From the NCBI GenBank assembly GCA_021234155.1, contig JAJEKV010000272.1, positions 308,001 to 372,000 of the forward strand: 64,000 bases of DNA, read 5' to 3'. Below are positions 43,187 to 53,290 of the stretch, one piece after another (within the stretch, counting starts at the first letter, position 1; every line of letters starts with the position of its first letter). Made by a program: the position numbers and the translations under genes. The notes below the pieces were generated by a model that was given only the letters and a program-made list of their open reading frames with translations, ran no database searches and was not told the origin of the DNA. Origin of the DNA: Isoetes taiwanensis (Eukaryota; Streptophyta; Lycopodiopsida; Isoetales; Isoetaceae).

Positions 43187-46100
43187 TCACTGGAGTTTTA
43201 ACAAAAGAGCTCGATGGGCATCTACTGCCTTTATGTATAATCCTAACTCATAACTAGAAATTGAAAGCAATGAATAAAAATCAACTTCATGAATTTCTGA
43301 TTGCTCCCTGATATCTCTATATGCTTCGCACTCTAAGAAAACATGTGTTTCATCCTCAACCTGGCCTGAATCACATGTTCTACAAATTCGATCTTCAAGC
43401 GGTGTCTTTGACCATCGACCAGTCTCAATTTCCAATCTGTGGGAGCTTGTCCTGTAACGGGCAATGATGTGCTTCAGGGATGTCGGCATGTCTTCTGTTA
43501 GGTATGCTTGACTCTTGTATTCATCCATATGATTGATATGAGTTCTATAATGAAGCAACCTGCTACCTTGATGCTGCCATCATGGAAAAAATTAGTGGCT
43601 AAACTTAGCTAAATGGCGAAATTTTGGCCTTGTTTGGAAAAAAATTGGCTAAACTATGGCCCTTTTTCGGCTAAAACAAATAAAATTTTAGCCAAGTCTA
43701 TTTCACGCCCCACCTCCATTTTGTCCGACTTTAGCTAATCGCAAGAAAGTGCAACTGCCAAAATTTGGAAAGTTTAGCCAAAACTTAGAAGCTTTTGCAT
43801 CAAAATCTAGTGTACTTTAGCCAAATTATCCTATAGCCTTTATATTTATGATGGTCAGTTAATATTTAGGTCTTGAATTAGTGCAAAATAGTCAAAAGAT
43901 AGAAGATTTTTTATTTTTTTTATTTAAGTTTAGCCAAACGTAAGAAAGTACAGGTGGCAAAATTTAGAAAGTTTAGCTAAACATTAGAAGCTTTCACCTC
44001 AACTTTTGGCATACTTTAGCCAAATCTATTTCACCACTTTGAATATAAAAGTTCCTTAATTTTTTCCCTGGCTGCCATAGCCGTTCTAGTGCCAACCGTT
44101 CCAGCAAAATTCTCGCATCTGATTTGCAATCCGGCCAGTTTCCATCGTGCAAACCCCATCTATCTGCCCATTTTGCGAAGTCTTGCATCCAACCTTGCTG
44201 TTCTGACATTTTCATTGCTTAAAAGGATAGACGTTCTGGTGATTGACCTCTGATCCTGTTCACAAAATTTACACTCTGAAACAATGCTTCTAATTCCAAA
44301 GGGAACATACCTGCCTCAGCGAGCATGATTGCGTAGGGGGTCTGAACCTTTATGCCTAACACATTTCTCAGAAAGAGTTTCTGAACCGCTTCTATCCGAT
44401 TCCACAGCTTAGCGGAGAGACTAGCCCCCCATATTGGAGCTCCGTATAAAAGCATTGTTTGAACCAATGTTTTAAATAACATTTTCCTTAGATCCCAATC
44501 ATACAGAGCAATCTTTGAGCATTTTGCAAGCATAGCATAGAGCGCCATTTTTCCCCCTGTTGATCTTCTTTTAACACAATCCTTCCAATCATATTTGGAG
44601 GAGAAATCAATCCCGAGATATTTATAACTTTCCACCTGTCTCGATCTCTTTCCCCTGATATATACAAAACTAGGCCTTTCCGTGTTCCAAATACTATAAC
44701 TTTTGATTTTTGAGATTCACTTTCATCTTCCTTTCTTTTAAAAGCTTCAAGGTACGTGTAAGTGTGTTAAGATTACGTGTTTTTGGATGCCAAGAGCACT
44801 ACATCATCGCCAGTACAATAGCAATTGATCACATATGTGCCAAAATTTGGACCCCGCGTAGAGACAGGTGCATGCAACCATTCTTCTAGCTCATCTATGA
44901 AAAGGCCAATAATGTTGGGGATAAGGGGGCATCCTTGGCGACTCCAATGGTGTTCTTGATCACATAAGGGGCGTCCCATGATATTTTAATTAGTACCCGA
45001 GTATAACTGCGTACTAACGCTCCTCTCATATCCTACGGGACACCTAGACTCTCCATTCGATCCCCTAACTCTTTTCTTTGCACAGTATCAAAAGCCTTGG
45101 AGAAATCTATAAACGCGACATACAATGCAGCAGATGGTGCTTTTGCTTTCTCTACTAGCACACGAAGCGTAAGTGCATGATCAAGCGTATTGAAATCTTG
45201 TCGAAAACCTGCTTCACATTTGGATCGTTTATTTTTCTCCTCTGCCCATGTGCTCAGCTTGTGCTCCAACAGACTGCCCAGTATTTTGGCAAATGTACTA
45301 CCTATGAGGATAGTTCTGTAATTCTGCACTTCTGTCTTATCTCCCGATTTATGAATTGGATGGACCCTATTCAGCTTCCAACCATGTGGCAGGCCCTGTC
45401 TAATGCTCATGTTCAGCAGCTCTGTAAGCTTATCCTTAGTATTTTCCCCTCCCCATTTGAAAAGCTCCACACATAATCCATCTAGGTCGTGCGCTTTGTT
45501 ATTCTTCATCCCTGATAACACTTCACTAACCTCCTCTTTATTAAAAAGATCTTCACCTATGGCTAAAATTGGCATGCATTCTAAATCACCCATATCATAC
45601 ATACCTTGCACTAATTTTAGCAGGGCGTCTGTCTCCAAATTTGGCTGGCTCGATTTCCTATTCAGGGATGTCCAGAATCCTTTTGGGTCATGCCATATCT
45701 GTTCTTTCAAGGCAGATTGCTTTTGTTTAAGAAACGCTTGCTTTTTCTTCTGCACAAATCTCTTGTACCAATTTGGCTTCCTGATGCATTTGGGTGGAAG
45801 TCTGGCTCTTGCTGCTCTGCATTCCGAGTCCCACCATGAATTACATGGTCGTCCTGGCATTGGTTTTTTGGTGAGACCAAAGATTTCTGTGGCAGCCTGC
45901 AAAACCAAGCTGGCAAACTTATCTGCATCTTCAGCTAGATGTCCCGTCCATTCAGCAGAAGAAATGAGATGTTTGACCTGCTTCTCATATGGCTCATTGT
46001 ATCAGTCTTGGATGGAAAGAAAAGTGTTCCTTACGCAAAGGATTAGATGTGAACTCCACGTGCAAAGGGGAATGATCTGATTCTGGTATTTTATCTCCCA

Positions 46101-46834
46101 CTGTGTATGCTGATATCATATCCAGATCACATGCTAAGAAATAATCCACTATACTTGACCCCGTATGGCTGAAGCAGGTGAAATTTCTGGAGTGGGGAAA
46201 CTTGTGGATGCCATTTGCTATCTTCAATCCGCAAATGGTGCCTGTTTCTAACAGAAATTCTCCCATTGCATTTGAGAGTTTGTCTTCTGAACTCCTATTA
46301 AACAACTCTTCTTACTCATCCAGGCATGCATCCAGAGGATCTACAAATGTTCGAGACTGATGGCAGCCCGTTCTGGCATTGAAGTCACCAATAAGGAATA
46401 TTTTTCCCTGTTCACTAAATTCCAATGCATCTGCACAGGTTTCCCAGAGGATCATCCAAATCGAAATTCCTGTTTTTGTATAAAGTGGCATTGAGTGGAG
46501 CAAAATAGCATGCAGCAATGAAGAGATCTACCTTTGAGGTCTTTGTTTTCAATCACAGATACTGCTTATTTACATCTTCTTTTACTATCTGGAGAGCAGG
46601 CTCCATGCATTTGTTTCCATAGACAGTTATTCCTCCGTGACCTCGCCCTGGTCCTTCCTTCTTTTCATTCCATGAGTGACCAATTACTACATGTCCCGGT
46701 ATGTCTGGCAAAGAGCGAGATTGGTGTTCCCATGTCTCAACAAAAATCAATATATCTTGATCTTTCCATATTTCAATTGTTGCATCTATCTTAACTTGAT
46801 TCAATCCATGAGCATTCCACATACTCATTCTCAA
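43187..46834 (-). pseudogene. LINE B ORF2: APE endonuclease, RT and zinc knuckle
   Basis: Starts MRMSMWNAHGLNQ at 46834, 13 bp after the ORF1 stop. The endonuclease shows its catalytic blocks: N of WNAHG, FVETWEHQ, GDFNARTG (about 46400-46377) and SDHSPLHV (about 46080-46057). The RT begins with KNNKAHDLDGLCVELFKWGG and runs through GWKLNRVHPIHKSG, AFIDFSKAFDTVQ (about 45115-45075) and QGCPLIPNIIGLFIDELEEW. The active site, YADD in copy A, reads TGDD here (about 44809-44798), which would abolish catalysis. After the thumb, a 490-bp MITE splits the sequence at 43581-44070. It ends with the knuckle CRTCDSGQVEDETHVFLEC. At least five frameshifts or stops separate the readable blocks. Confidence 0.88.
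43581..44070. mobile_element. hAT-type MITE, 490 bp
   Basis: The terminal inverted repeats are CATGGAAAAAATTA at the left and, reverse-complemented, CAGGGAAAAAATTA at the right: 13 of 14 identical and starting with CA as in hAT elements. The perfect 8-bp direct repeat GCTGCCAT flanks it (43573-43580 and 44071-44078). LINE copy A has the uninterrupted sequence (CTTATGGCAGCACCAAGG near 16937), which proves the boundaries. The interior is non-coding and contains many TTTAGCCAAA-type words that form a direct-repeat pattern. Confidence 0.9.
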
Positions 46835-47464
46835 GGCCCTGAATCCCTAGTTCTTTTTCCTCTTCGTGATCACTACTTTTCCACTTTGATCTAGGTATGC
46901 TACAAAACCAGCATCCCTTGCTTCTTTCACCCTTGCCCATTCTTTTTTCCGGATTTTCAATTGTGTTGGTGTAAGATCTGAATCAAGCCATATCTTTTCT
47001 CCTTTTAATGCAACTCGATTTTGCATAATCCTGTCTCTGGCGAGTATGGAAACCAGGTTTCCCCAATCTCCTTCCTGATACAAACTGGGGCTCATGAAGA
47101 TGCATCATTTCCGAGAAGAAATGCTCTAGCACCTCTCGGATATTTTCATTTTCTTCTTCAGCTAATCCTGAGATTTTCAGGTTTTTGGCTCGAAACTCAA
47201 GATCTGCCTGCTCTGCTGTAATTTGTTCGTGGTGGAGTGACATTTGCTCCTTAGTTGTTTCAGCAATTAAGGTCGCAAGATTGTTTTCTAATGCATGGTG
47301 TAATCAGTTTCCGGGTGCTTATCACTGGGTGTTTTCTGCTGTATCAATTCATCCAAAGATTTTCTTAGCGATGAAACCTCACCCCTAAGATGGTGAATTT
47401 CGGTTTTCAATTCCTGCACAAGTGCCACCAGATCCGAGTTCCCATCATATTCAATCCCCTCACC

Positions 47465-47671
47465 TGATAAAATTAGGAATCAGGGAGAGATAACTAGAAT
47501 GCAGATATATATTCAATAGAGAAAACTGGATGGGAACAAGCTTCCCACCATAGCTTATATGCATAACAGGTACGACTCTACATGAACGGACACGACTCTA
47601 TAGATGGATTGCCATGTCATCATATGACGTGGCTAATATAGATGAGGTGGAGTATTGAACATATCTCAACA
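47465..47671 (-). repeat. 3' LTR of the 2.3-kb element (minus-strand sense)
   Basis: 207 bp, TG...CA ended in the minus sense (TGTTGAG ... TTTTATCA). It contains GCATATAAGC, a possible TATA element, and a CCACGTCATATGATGACATGG near-palindrome. Confidence 0.9.
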
Positions 47672-48212
47672 CCCTCCCTCAAGACGAACACCTCGTCTAT
47701 CCAAAGTCATCGTGTCCAGGTTGATGTGTAAGCCACCTTTGGCTTAATCTGCTGCATCTTCTTCTTGTCTTCTGATTCTTTGTCATGTGTTTAAAGATTT
47801 CTTTGTGTAAGCTTCTCTCTACATGCTATCTCTACAGCAGCCATAAGTAATAATTCAAGAGTAGTATGTTGTAACATAAGTGCCACCATTGTATAATCAT
47901 CTTTGCAAGGATAAAGAAGATTAATAAGGTCTAGCGTCTTTGCTTAGTTTGCGCTTTAGCGATCCGTTTTTGTTTGCTCATACACAAATATTTCTTCTTC
48001 TGCTGCATCCAATCTTGCTTCATAATATTGCAATCATGGGCTTGTTGGGCTTGCTCCTTCCAACATGTTAATGGAGATAAGGCTTCTCCAATTCTAACAT
48101 TCTCTAGATTGCTTATATCTGAGATTCCCTCCCTTAAGCATCTAGAGATTATGTTGTCTGCATTAGAATGACGAACAATACCTTTAATGCAGCCTTCTTC
48201 AGTTTCATTAGT

Positions 48213-49487
48213 TCAAGCATTTTCAGCCTTGAGCCCTCCCTTAATCTGAGCATCTTCAACTACATCTTGTGCAGCAGCAGCAATATAATGATCAGCATTT
48301 GTGGGCATCTTCTTGTCTTCTACAAATTGCCTCTGTAATGATCCACTGTTACGGATTTCCATCTCCAGTAAACTTGGTTTCATCTGGAGTGCTCCAGCAC
48401 ACTTCTCTGCTGCAAATTTTTGTGCAAAGGAAAGCTTTGCTAATTCTTTGTGCTGTACAACCCTCACTGATTGAAAATTCATCTTACTAGAACCATCATG
48501 CAGCATTGTCTTTGGCCTTGCAGAGACGTCTCTCTGCTCTCCTGCCTCGTTTTCAAATGCATCTGCTAAATTGTGAAAGTTCTGAGCATCTCCAAATTCA
48601 GCCTGTTGTCTTGCAGATTCTGTGGTAACGTTTGCAGTCTGCATGGCTTTCTCTGTTGTTTCATGTGCAGCATTAATGACATCTTCAACGAAAAGACCGT
48701 TGCTTTCTTCAACGGCATCTGCTGCAAGAGAATCAGTCTCAACAGAAGCTTCTGCCATCACAATCCCGTCCAAATTTTTGGCAGACATTAGAGATCCAAG
48801 GGTTTGTTTTTGGATCTCATCAATATTCTTAACCCTGTGGGCTTCAACCGTGACACCAGGAAAGCCAGATTTGGCTTCTAACTCTTCAGCAGCCTCTTTA
48901 ACGGCAACAAAACCTTCTGCCAGTAACCTAATCTGAGATGTGGGCATCTTCATCTCTCCTTCTTGGCTAACGGGAGCATTAATCTGGGCCCCTTTTCTCT
49001 GGACATTGGAAGATTCAAGAACTCTGCCTTCCACTCTATGTACAGATTCAAAAATTATCTTGCCATGATTTAGTAGGGCCCTGATAATCCATTCTGTCTG
49101 CAATGAAACAGTTTCTTTTGTCTCCAACGAAACGGTTTCTTGTATGGGGACGGCATCAAATTCTTTATCGGCCAAGAAATCGGCCTCAAAATCTCTGGTT
49201 ACTCTTACAGACTTCAAATTCTTTGGCTTTGATTGGGAATTTTGGGAAGCCCAGATAATTAAGACTCCGGATTCAGCAGTCCTTGATTTTTCCTTGCAAA
49301 TTTGGGCTTCTGCAATTGAATCATGTGCTACTATCCCATCTTCTTCCAGAATGCATGCCGAAATAGAAAAGCATGCTGTTATGCAGGTTTTAGTTTTAGA
49401 CTTCAGTACCTTCCATCGCTTCTTGAATCCTGTAAAAGTTTTCTTCTTTATTGAGGGAGGAGGCTCTCCAACTTCCTCTCTCATTTC
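48213..49487 (-). CDS. 424-codon ORF of unknown function inside a non-autonomous LTR element
   Basis: The frame is open from the primer-binding site; the first ATG is at 49487 (MREEVGEPPPS), and the GTG at 49514 is probably not used. The protein is hydrophilic, rich in A, E, V, S and K, with no transmembrane segment beyond a weak CITACFSISACI patch near residue 38. It has no zinc knuckle, protease DTG/DSG, RT or integrase motif. The N-terminal 35 residues are basic (KKKTFTGFKKRWKVLKSKTK). The middle and C-terminal parts look like long amphipathic helices (for example VAVKEAAEELEAK and AAHETTEKAMQTANV). The element lacks gag-pol, so this is either a highly diverged structural protein or host sequence captured by the element. 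That it remains open over 1.27 kb in a young insertion argues that it matters or was captured recently. I recognise no family. Confidence 0.6.
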   Translation of the reverse strand, partial: EMREEVGEPPPSIKKKTFTGFKKRWKVLKSKTKTCITACFSISACILEEDGIVAHDSIAEAQICKEKSRTAESGVLIIWASQNSQSKPKNLKSVRVTRDFEADFLADKEFDAVPIQETVSLETKETVSLQTEWIIRALLNHGKIIFESVHRVEGRVLESSNVQRKGAQINAPVSQEGEMKMPTSQIRLLAEGFVAVKEAAEELEAKSGFPGVTVEAHRVKNIDEIQKQTLGSLMSAKNLDGIVMAEASVETDSLAADAVEESNGLFVEDVINAAHETTEKAMQTANVTTESARQQAEFGDAQNFHNLADAFENEAGEQRDVSARPKTMLHDGSSKMNFQSVRVVQHKELAKLSFAQKFAAEKCAGALQMKPSLLEMEIRNSGSLQRQFVEDKKMPTNADHYIAAAAQDVVEDAQIKGGLKAENA

Positions 49488-49512
49488 TGATTCCCAGGAT
49501 CGAATTAATAAC

Positions 49513-49530
49513 ACGCAGGCTCTGATACCA
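49513..49530 (-). other. Primer-binding site of the 2.3-kb element
   Basis: Read on the minus strand: TGGTATCAGAGCCTGCGT, complementary to the 3' end of plant initiator tRNA-Met and directly next to the LTR end. Confidence 0.9.
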
Positions 49531-49737
49531 TGATAAAATTAGGAATCAGGGAGAGATAACTAGAATGCAGATATATATTCAATAGAGAAAACTGGATGGG
49601 AACAAGCTTCCCACCATAGCTTATATGCATAACAGGTACGACTCTACATGAACGGACACGATTCTATAGATGGATTGCCATGTCATCATATGACGTGGCT
49701 AATATAGATGAGGTGGAGTATTGAACATATCTCAACA
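49531..49737 (-). repeat. 5' LTR of the 2.3-kb element (minus-strand sense)
   Basis: 207 bp, identical to 47465-47671 except for one base. It adjoins the primer-binding site. Confidence 0.9.
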
Positions 49738-49844
49738 TCACCTTCAGATGAGGGTTTCTTTTTCGGTGGCATATGCAGATGCCCTAAACGTCCGCTGAGT
49801 TCAAGCGCAGATCCTCAAAAAAATTATATAGACGAGGCGCCAAT

Positions 49845-49953
49845 ATTATAATGTACAAAAATAAGTTGCAAAGCAAAATCATTATAATGTACAAAAAATT
49901 AACTTCCAAAGCAAGATTATTACAGTGTACAAAAATTTAATTTGTGCAAGGAA
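49845..49953. repeat. Three tandem copies of a ~37-bp AT-rich unit
   Basis: Unit ATTATAATGTACAAAAA..., starting at about 49845, 49881 and 49917. The copies diverge towards the third. The array lies just upstream of LINE B ORF1 and may be its 5' UTR repeats or flanking host DNA. Confidence 0.6.
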
Positions 49954-50568
49954 CATTATGGTCATCCCTAAAATTCTTTTACAAAAAGCAAGTCTATCGC
50001 TCACACTATGTCCACCGGATTTAGGTTATTAAATAAATCAGTGGAAACCCTTCCGGACTTCAATATGGAAACCATTCCAAATTTCCATGAAATCAGGAAA
50101 GGTTTCCATATATTGAAGCAGACGAAAGGCTTTCATCAAAAATATAAAATAGATTATTTTTTGGGGAAGATATCCACCGCTAATTAATTAGGGCAAGATT
50201 CTTTCGGCATATTCGAAGCTGATGCTTGCCTCTAAAGTGGCCACGTATTTCCGGAAGGAAAAAATAGGGAGAGAAAAAAAAGGCCATAGAAAATGAAATC
50301 GAAAAAAAAAATTGCTCGGATGTGTCGTTCGAAATGCTATGTGTCGTGCATCATCTGTGTTTGTTTTTCTGTTATCGACAGTTGTAGTGTATGGTAAGGA
50401 TAAGGATAAGGATGGCATTTAAGATTAGCCAAGATAGGATTGATTCTCCGCTGCACATCGGGCCAATCTCTGAAGATTCTAGCATGGCAGATTTTCTGCT
50501 GCCAGATTGCCACAGTCTGCAGACGAATTGCAGTTCTACGTGTAAATCGTTTTGTGGTTTTCTGTAGG

Positions 50569-50578
50569 TATAAATAGG
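50569..50578 (+). promoter_or_regulatory. TATA box, plus strand
   Basis: TATAAATAGG followed about 60 bp later by an ATG (50629). A plausible core promoter, but no clear gene is attached. Confidence 0.35.
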
Positions 50579-50628
50579 CATAGATTGCCCAAACTTTTTC
50601 AATTCATTCATCAAGAGATGATTCATAG

Positions 50629-50841
50629 ATGGCGCGGGTTCATATAAGGTATGTCGCCTGTAAATTCTCTTGCTTTTCTTTGATTCTGTGTATTTGGAGT
50701 TACTGTCTAGCCCTTCAGCTTTTCTTTCGAGATTCATGGGTTCATGAGAAGCAAAGCTATGGCGGCCTCAGGCTTACGCTGTTCTTGAAATCTGAGCTTT
50801 GCTCTGCGGCTGTAAACTGTGGTAGGTGTTGGTGTTGCTAG
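50629..50841 (+). CDS. Short ORF or first exon downstream of the TATA box
   Basis: The unspliced frame is 70 codons (MARVHIRYVACKF...). A consensus splice donor (AAG|GTATGT, intron from 50649) occurs after only seven codons, so it may be a mini first exon of a spliced transcript. No convincing next exon is found: a possible one at about 51130-51304, ending CAG|GTAACC, has no recognisable domain. Function unknown. Confidence 0.2.
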   Translation: MARVHIRYVACKFSCFSLILCIWSYCLALQLFFRDSWVHEKQSYGGLRLTLFLKSELCSAAVNCGRCWCC

Positions 50842-51846
50842 CTGCTTTTGTTACACCAACAAGTACTATTGAATGAACGAGGTATTTCTTAATCCATTGT
50901 AATTTTCTATTGGATGCATTCAAGCACTTGCGGAATATCTGGTAGGTGTTGCATGCAATTTTTGTGCTGCATATTTACAGGATGTCCAGAACCAACAAAC
51001 TTCTAACCTAGTAATCGAAGGGTGTATTGAGGTATACCTGGTGAAGTGTCAAGCATCCATATACTAAATAAAAACTTACCTGAACGCTGAAGAACAAGGA
51101 ACTTGGCCTCTCTTTAAAAAAGCATCAATTTTCCTACCTTCAAACAATAGTCTGCGGTCTCAGCTGCCCAAGATGATGGAAGGCCTTCCCCAGAATCCAT
51201 TGTTGAGCATGTTGAGCATGCACGTATTCCCATTTGTTCCACAGCTTGGACCATGCTTACAACATGTTGACCCCCTGCTTCCGCAAAATACATTACCTAA
51301 TCAGGTAACCGACTTCACTCTTCCAAATATGCTAGCATGTTGGATATAGGGGTTGTTGAGACAACATGACACAATGCTGAATTTGGATTTCATAAATCAT
51401 ATTTTGCTTTAAAACATGCAGTTCTGTACTTTCCATAAATTTGGTAAGGTTTTTTTTCTGTTAAATTTTACGGCAGAATTTACTATGGCACTCAAAAAGG
51501 TGCGATCAATTTTTACACTTAAACAGCATTTGGGCTGGTTTATGACTTTACTGAATATAGCATATCTGCACTAGTATTTCTGATCAACAGTTTGCATGAG
51601 ACATAATATATTCTGAGTTTGAATCATTTATCTATCTCTGGTTTTATCTTTCATGTGGCCATTTCGATATATTCTAATATCACATCACAATGAATTATCA
51701 TTGTTTAGTCACATCTCTATTTTGGGGCAGCGTACTGCATATTTCGTGTACAGATTTATGAACCTTTTATGGGCTCAAGGTTCTTCTTTGATTTATTTGC
51801 CTTATAGTTCTGAATTTTGCAGACTTGCATTGCACTGAATGTGTAC
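50842..51846. other. Non-coding or intronic stretch
   Basis: No recognisable coding domain. It contains the possible exon ending at a GTAACC donor at 51304. The rest is AT-rich. Confidence 0.3.
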
Positions 51847-53290
51847 TTTTTTTTTTGAAGAACTGTGTCATCAATATATTAAAAGAATGGTAATGTTACA
51901 AAGCAAGTGAGGAGGAAGGAGAACTGCCCCAAAGAGACAGCGATACCTCGACACTCCACAACAAACTCACAAAAAAACTGCAACTCTACTGCTGTACAAA
52001 CCGACCATCACCATCTACAACACCCAAGAAGTCCCGCCAAATGGCAAACTTCCGGCTCTACTACTCAGGGAACACGTAAAGCTTTTGAAATAGCTTGTAC
52101 CGAAGTCGAGGAATCGGGAGAGGCCGCAAGTCTTGAATCCCCCCGAAGATCCACAACCGCCGCCTAAATCCAAATCAGCCACACCAACCAAGCCACGCGA
52201 CAGATGCAAGGCTTTTTTGCCGCAAAAGACGGCCAAGCACCGAGGATACACATGAAGCGACAGAATGGCGGCTAGTCAATCTCTCGAAAAGCAGAGCCCT
52301 AACCCAATCGAGGGCAGCACGCAAGTGAGGGCATAAAACTAGACAATGCTCCACAGCCTCGCGATGAAGGCCACAACAAGGGCGAGAGGGCTCACACCCG
52401 GTCTAAACCGACTCACAAGGGCATTCACCACGGCATGGCCGTGCACCACCCGCCACGAAGCACCTAACCGGTGGGGGGAAGTGAGCTCCATGTCCCGCCC
52501 AAACCGAAGCGCCATCGAGAACCCCGAAGCTGCAGAGACCACTTGCACGAAGGCGGTGTGTCATGAATAGCCCGCACCGGTAAGAAGAAGACCGCACAAA
52601 GCAAGAAGACACAACATTGGGATGAACCTTCCAAACCTGCACTACCACATCATCACGAGGGACTATAGGTATGTGTAGCGGAATACTCCCACCACGTGCT
52701 CCCGGATAGCCCGGTCCACCGCTACTGCCAGTAAAGCTAGCTTCGAAAAGAACTCCCACGAAGCTAGCTGACCACCCCAATACCAATCCTCCAATGTGAG
52801 CACAAAGAGGCTCGCCTCCATGAACCCTCCTCAAGGCCAGAGCATGCGATGTGACCTAAGGGCAAGTGCGCAGGGGGTAAAGGAACCCACAAGAAAGGAG
52901 AAGAGTGGTGATAAACCGAGGCATAATCTAAATGGAAGAGCACACGCACATGATCCCAAGCCCGCAACACTCCTGTGAGAAAAGGGGATGCATGCGGAAA
53001 AGGCCGGAGATCATACAACAATGCCCAGGGCAACTCCACATGCACAGACGGCTTCCCAAACGCCACACACAATGGCTTAAGAGATCGAAATAACAAACAG
53101 CCCAAGACCCGTGAGAAGATGCTCCATCATGCAGAATGCTCCAAACAAACTTGGAGACCAACACCTTACTATGCAGCGCTAAAGCCAGAATGGCCAAGCC
53201 CCCATCCTCCCGGGGGCGGAGACACTTCCACCAAGCCACTTTAACAACCGCCCCTTCATCATCCCCGCCCCACACAAAATTTCGAACACC
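51847..53290 (-). mobile_element. L1-type plant LINE, 3' end fragment with poly(A)
   Basis: The minus-strand frames give the C-terminal region of a plant L1-type RT: FVWGGDDEGAVVKVAWWKCL and PREDGGLAILALALHSKVL near 53275-53150, the typical segment after the RT thumb. Downstream, a zf-RVT-like zinc region (WRVVHGHAVVNAL, then CCGLHREAVEHCLVLCPHL) is readable at about 52470-52330. The 3' end is a short poly(A), seen as a T run at 51848-51857. The GC content is much higher than in the AT-rich surroundings. 5' truncated and frameshifted. It belongs to a different clade from copies A to C, which end in AAAT repeats. Confidence 0.82.

Larger units (their letters stand above)
47465..49737 (-). mobile_element. 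Young non-autonomous copia-type LTR element, 2,273 bp
   Basis: Two 207-bp LTRs (47465-47671 and 49531-49737) show one visible difference (C/T in CACGA(C/T)TCTATAG). The element is flanked by a perfect 5-bp repeat TCACC (47460-47464 and 49738-49742) inside LINE B ORF1. On the minus strand it has LTR start TGTTGAGATATG, then an initiator tRNA-Met primer site adjoining the 5' LTR, then a long ORF, and a polypurine tract GAGGGAGGG before the 3' LTR. Just before that tract a frame reads LDRRGVRLEGGC, like the end of a copia pol, so it derives from a copia element that lost gag-pol and carries a different ORF. Confidence 0.92.
46847..49772 (-). pseudogene. LINE B ORF1, RNA-binding protein, split by an LTR element
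   Basis: Starts MPPKKKPSSEG at 49772, a basic N-terminus. The frame is broken by the LTR element at 47465-49737 and resumes with EGIEYDGNS. A coiled-coil region follows (ELKTEIHHLRGEVSSLRKSL, about 47420-47360), then an RRM-like block (RAKNLKISGLAEEENENIRE) and a C-terminal block (KIWLDSDLTPTQLKIRKKEW) ending at the stop at 46847. The order coiled coil, RRM, C-terminal domain is that of L1-type ORF1 proteins that coat LINE RNA. One frameshift between the RRM and the C-terminal block is visible. Confidence 0.75.
43118..49800 (-). mobile_element. LINE copy B, nearly full length, with two nested insertions
   Basis: Minus-strand LINE with ORF1 (start 49772), ORF2 (start 46834), a 3' region and an AAAT-type microsatellite tail (43118-43140). 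It is the closest relative of copy A and shares its 3' end (GGCC..AAGTGAGCAAGA). Removing the 2,273-bp LTR element and the 490-bp MITE, with their duplications, leaves about 3.9 kb. The 5' end probably lies near 49.8 kb or in the tandem repeats just upstream (49845-49953). Stops and frameshifts in ORF2 make it inactive. Confidence 0.9.

Noticed and set aside
45403-46080. 225-codon plus-strand ORF
   Set aside because: Exactly antisense to the LINE B reverse transcriptase, which has clear motifs; a shadow frame.
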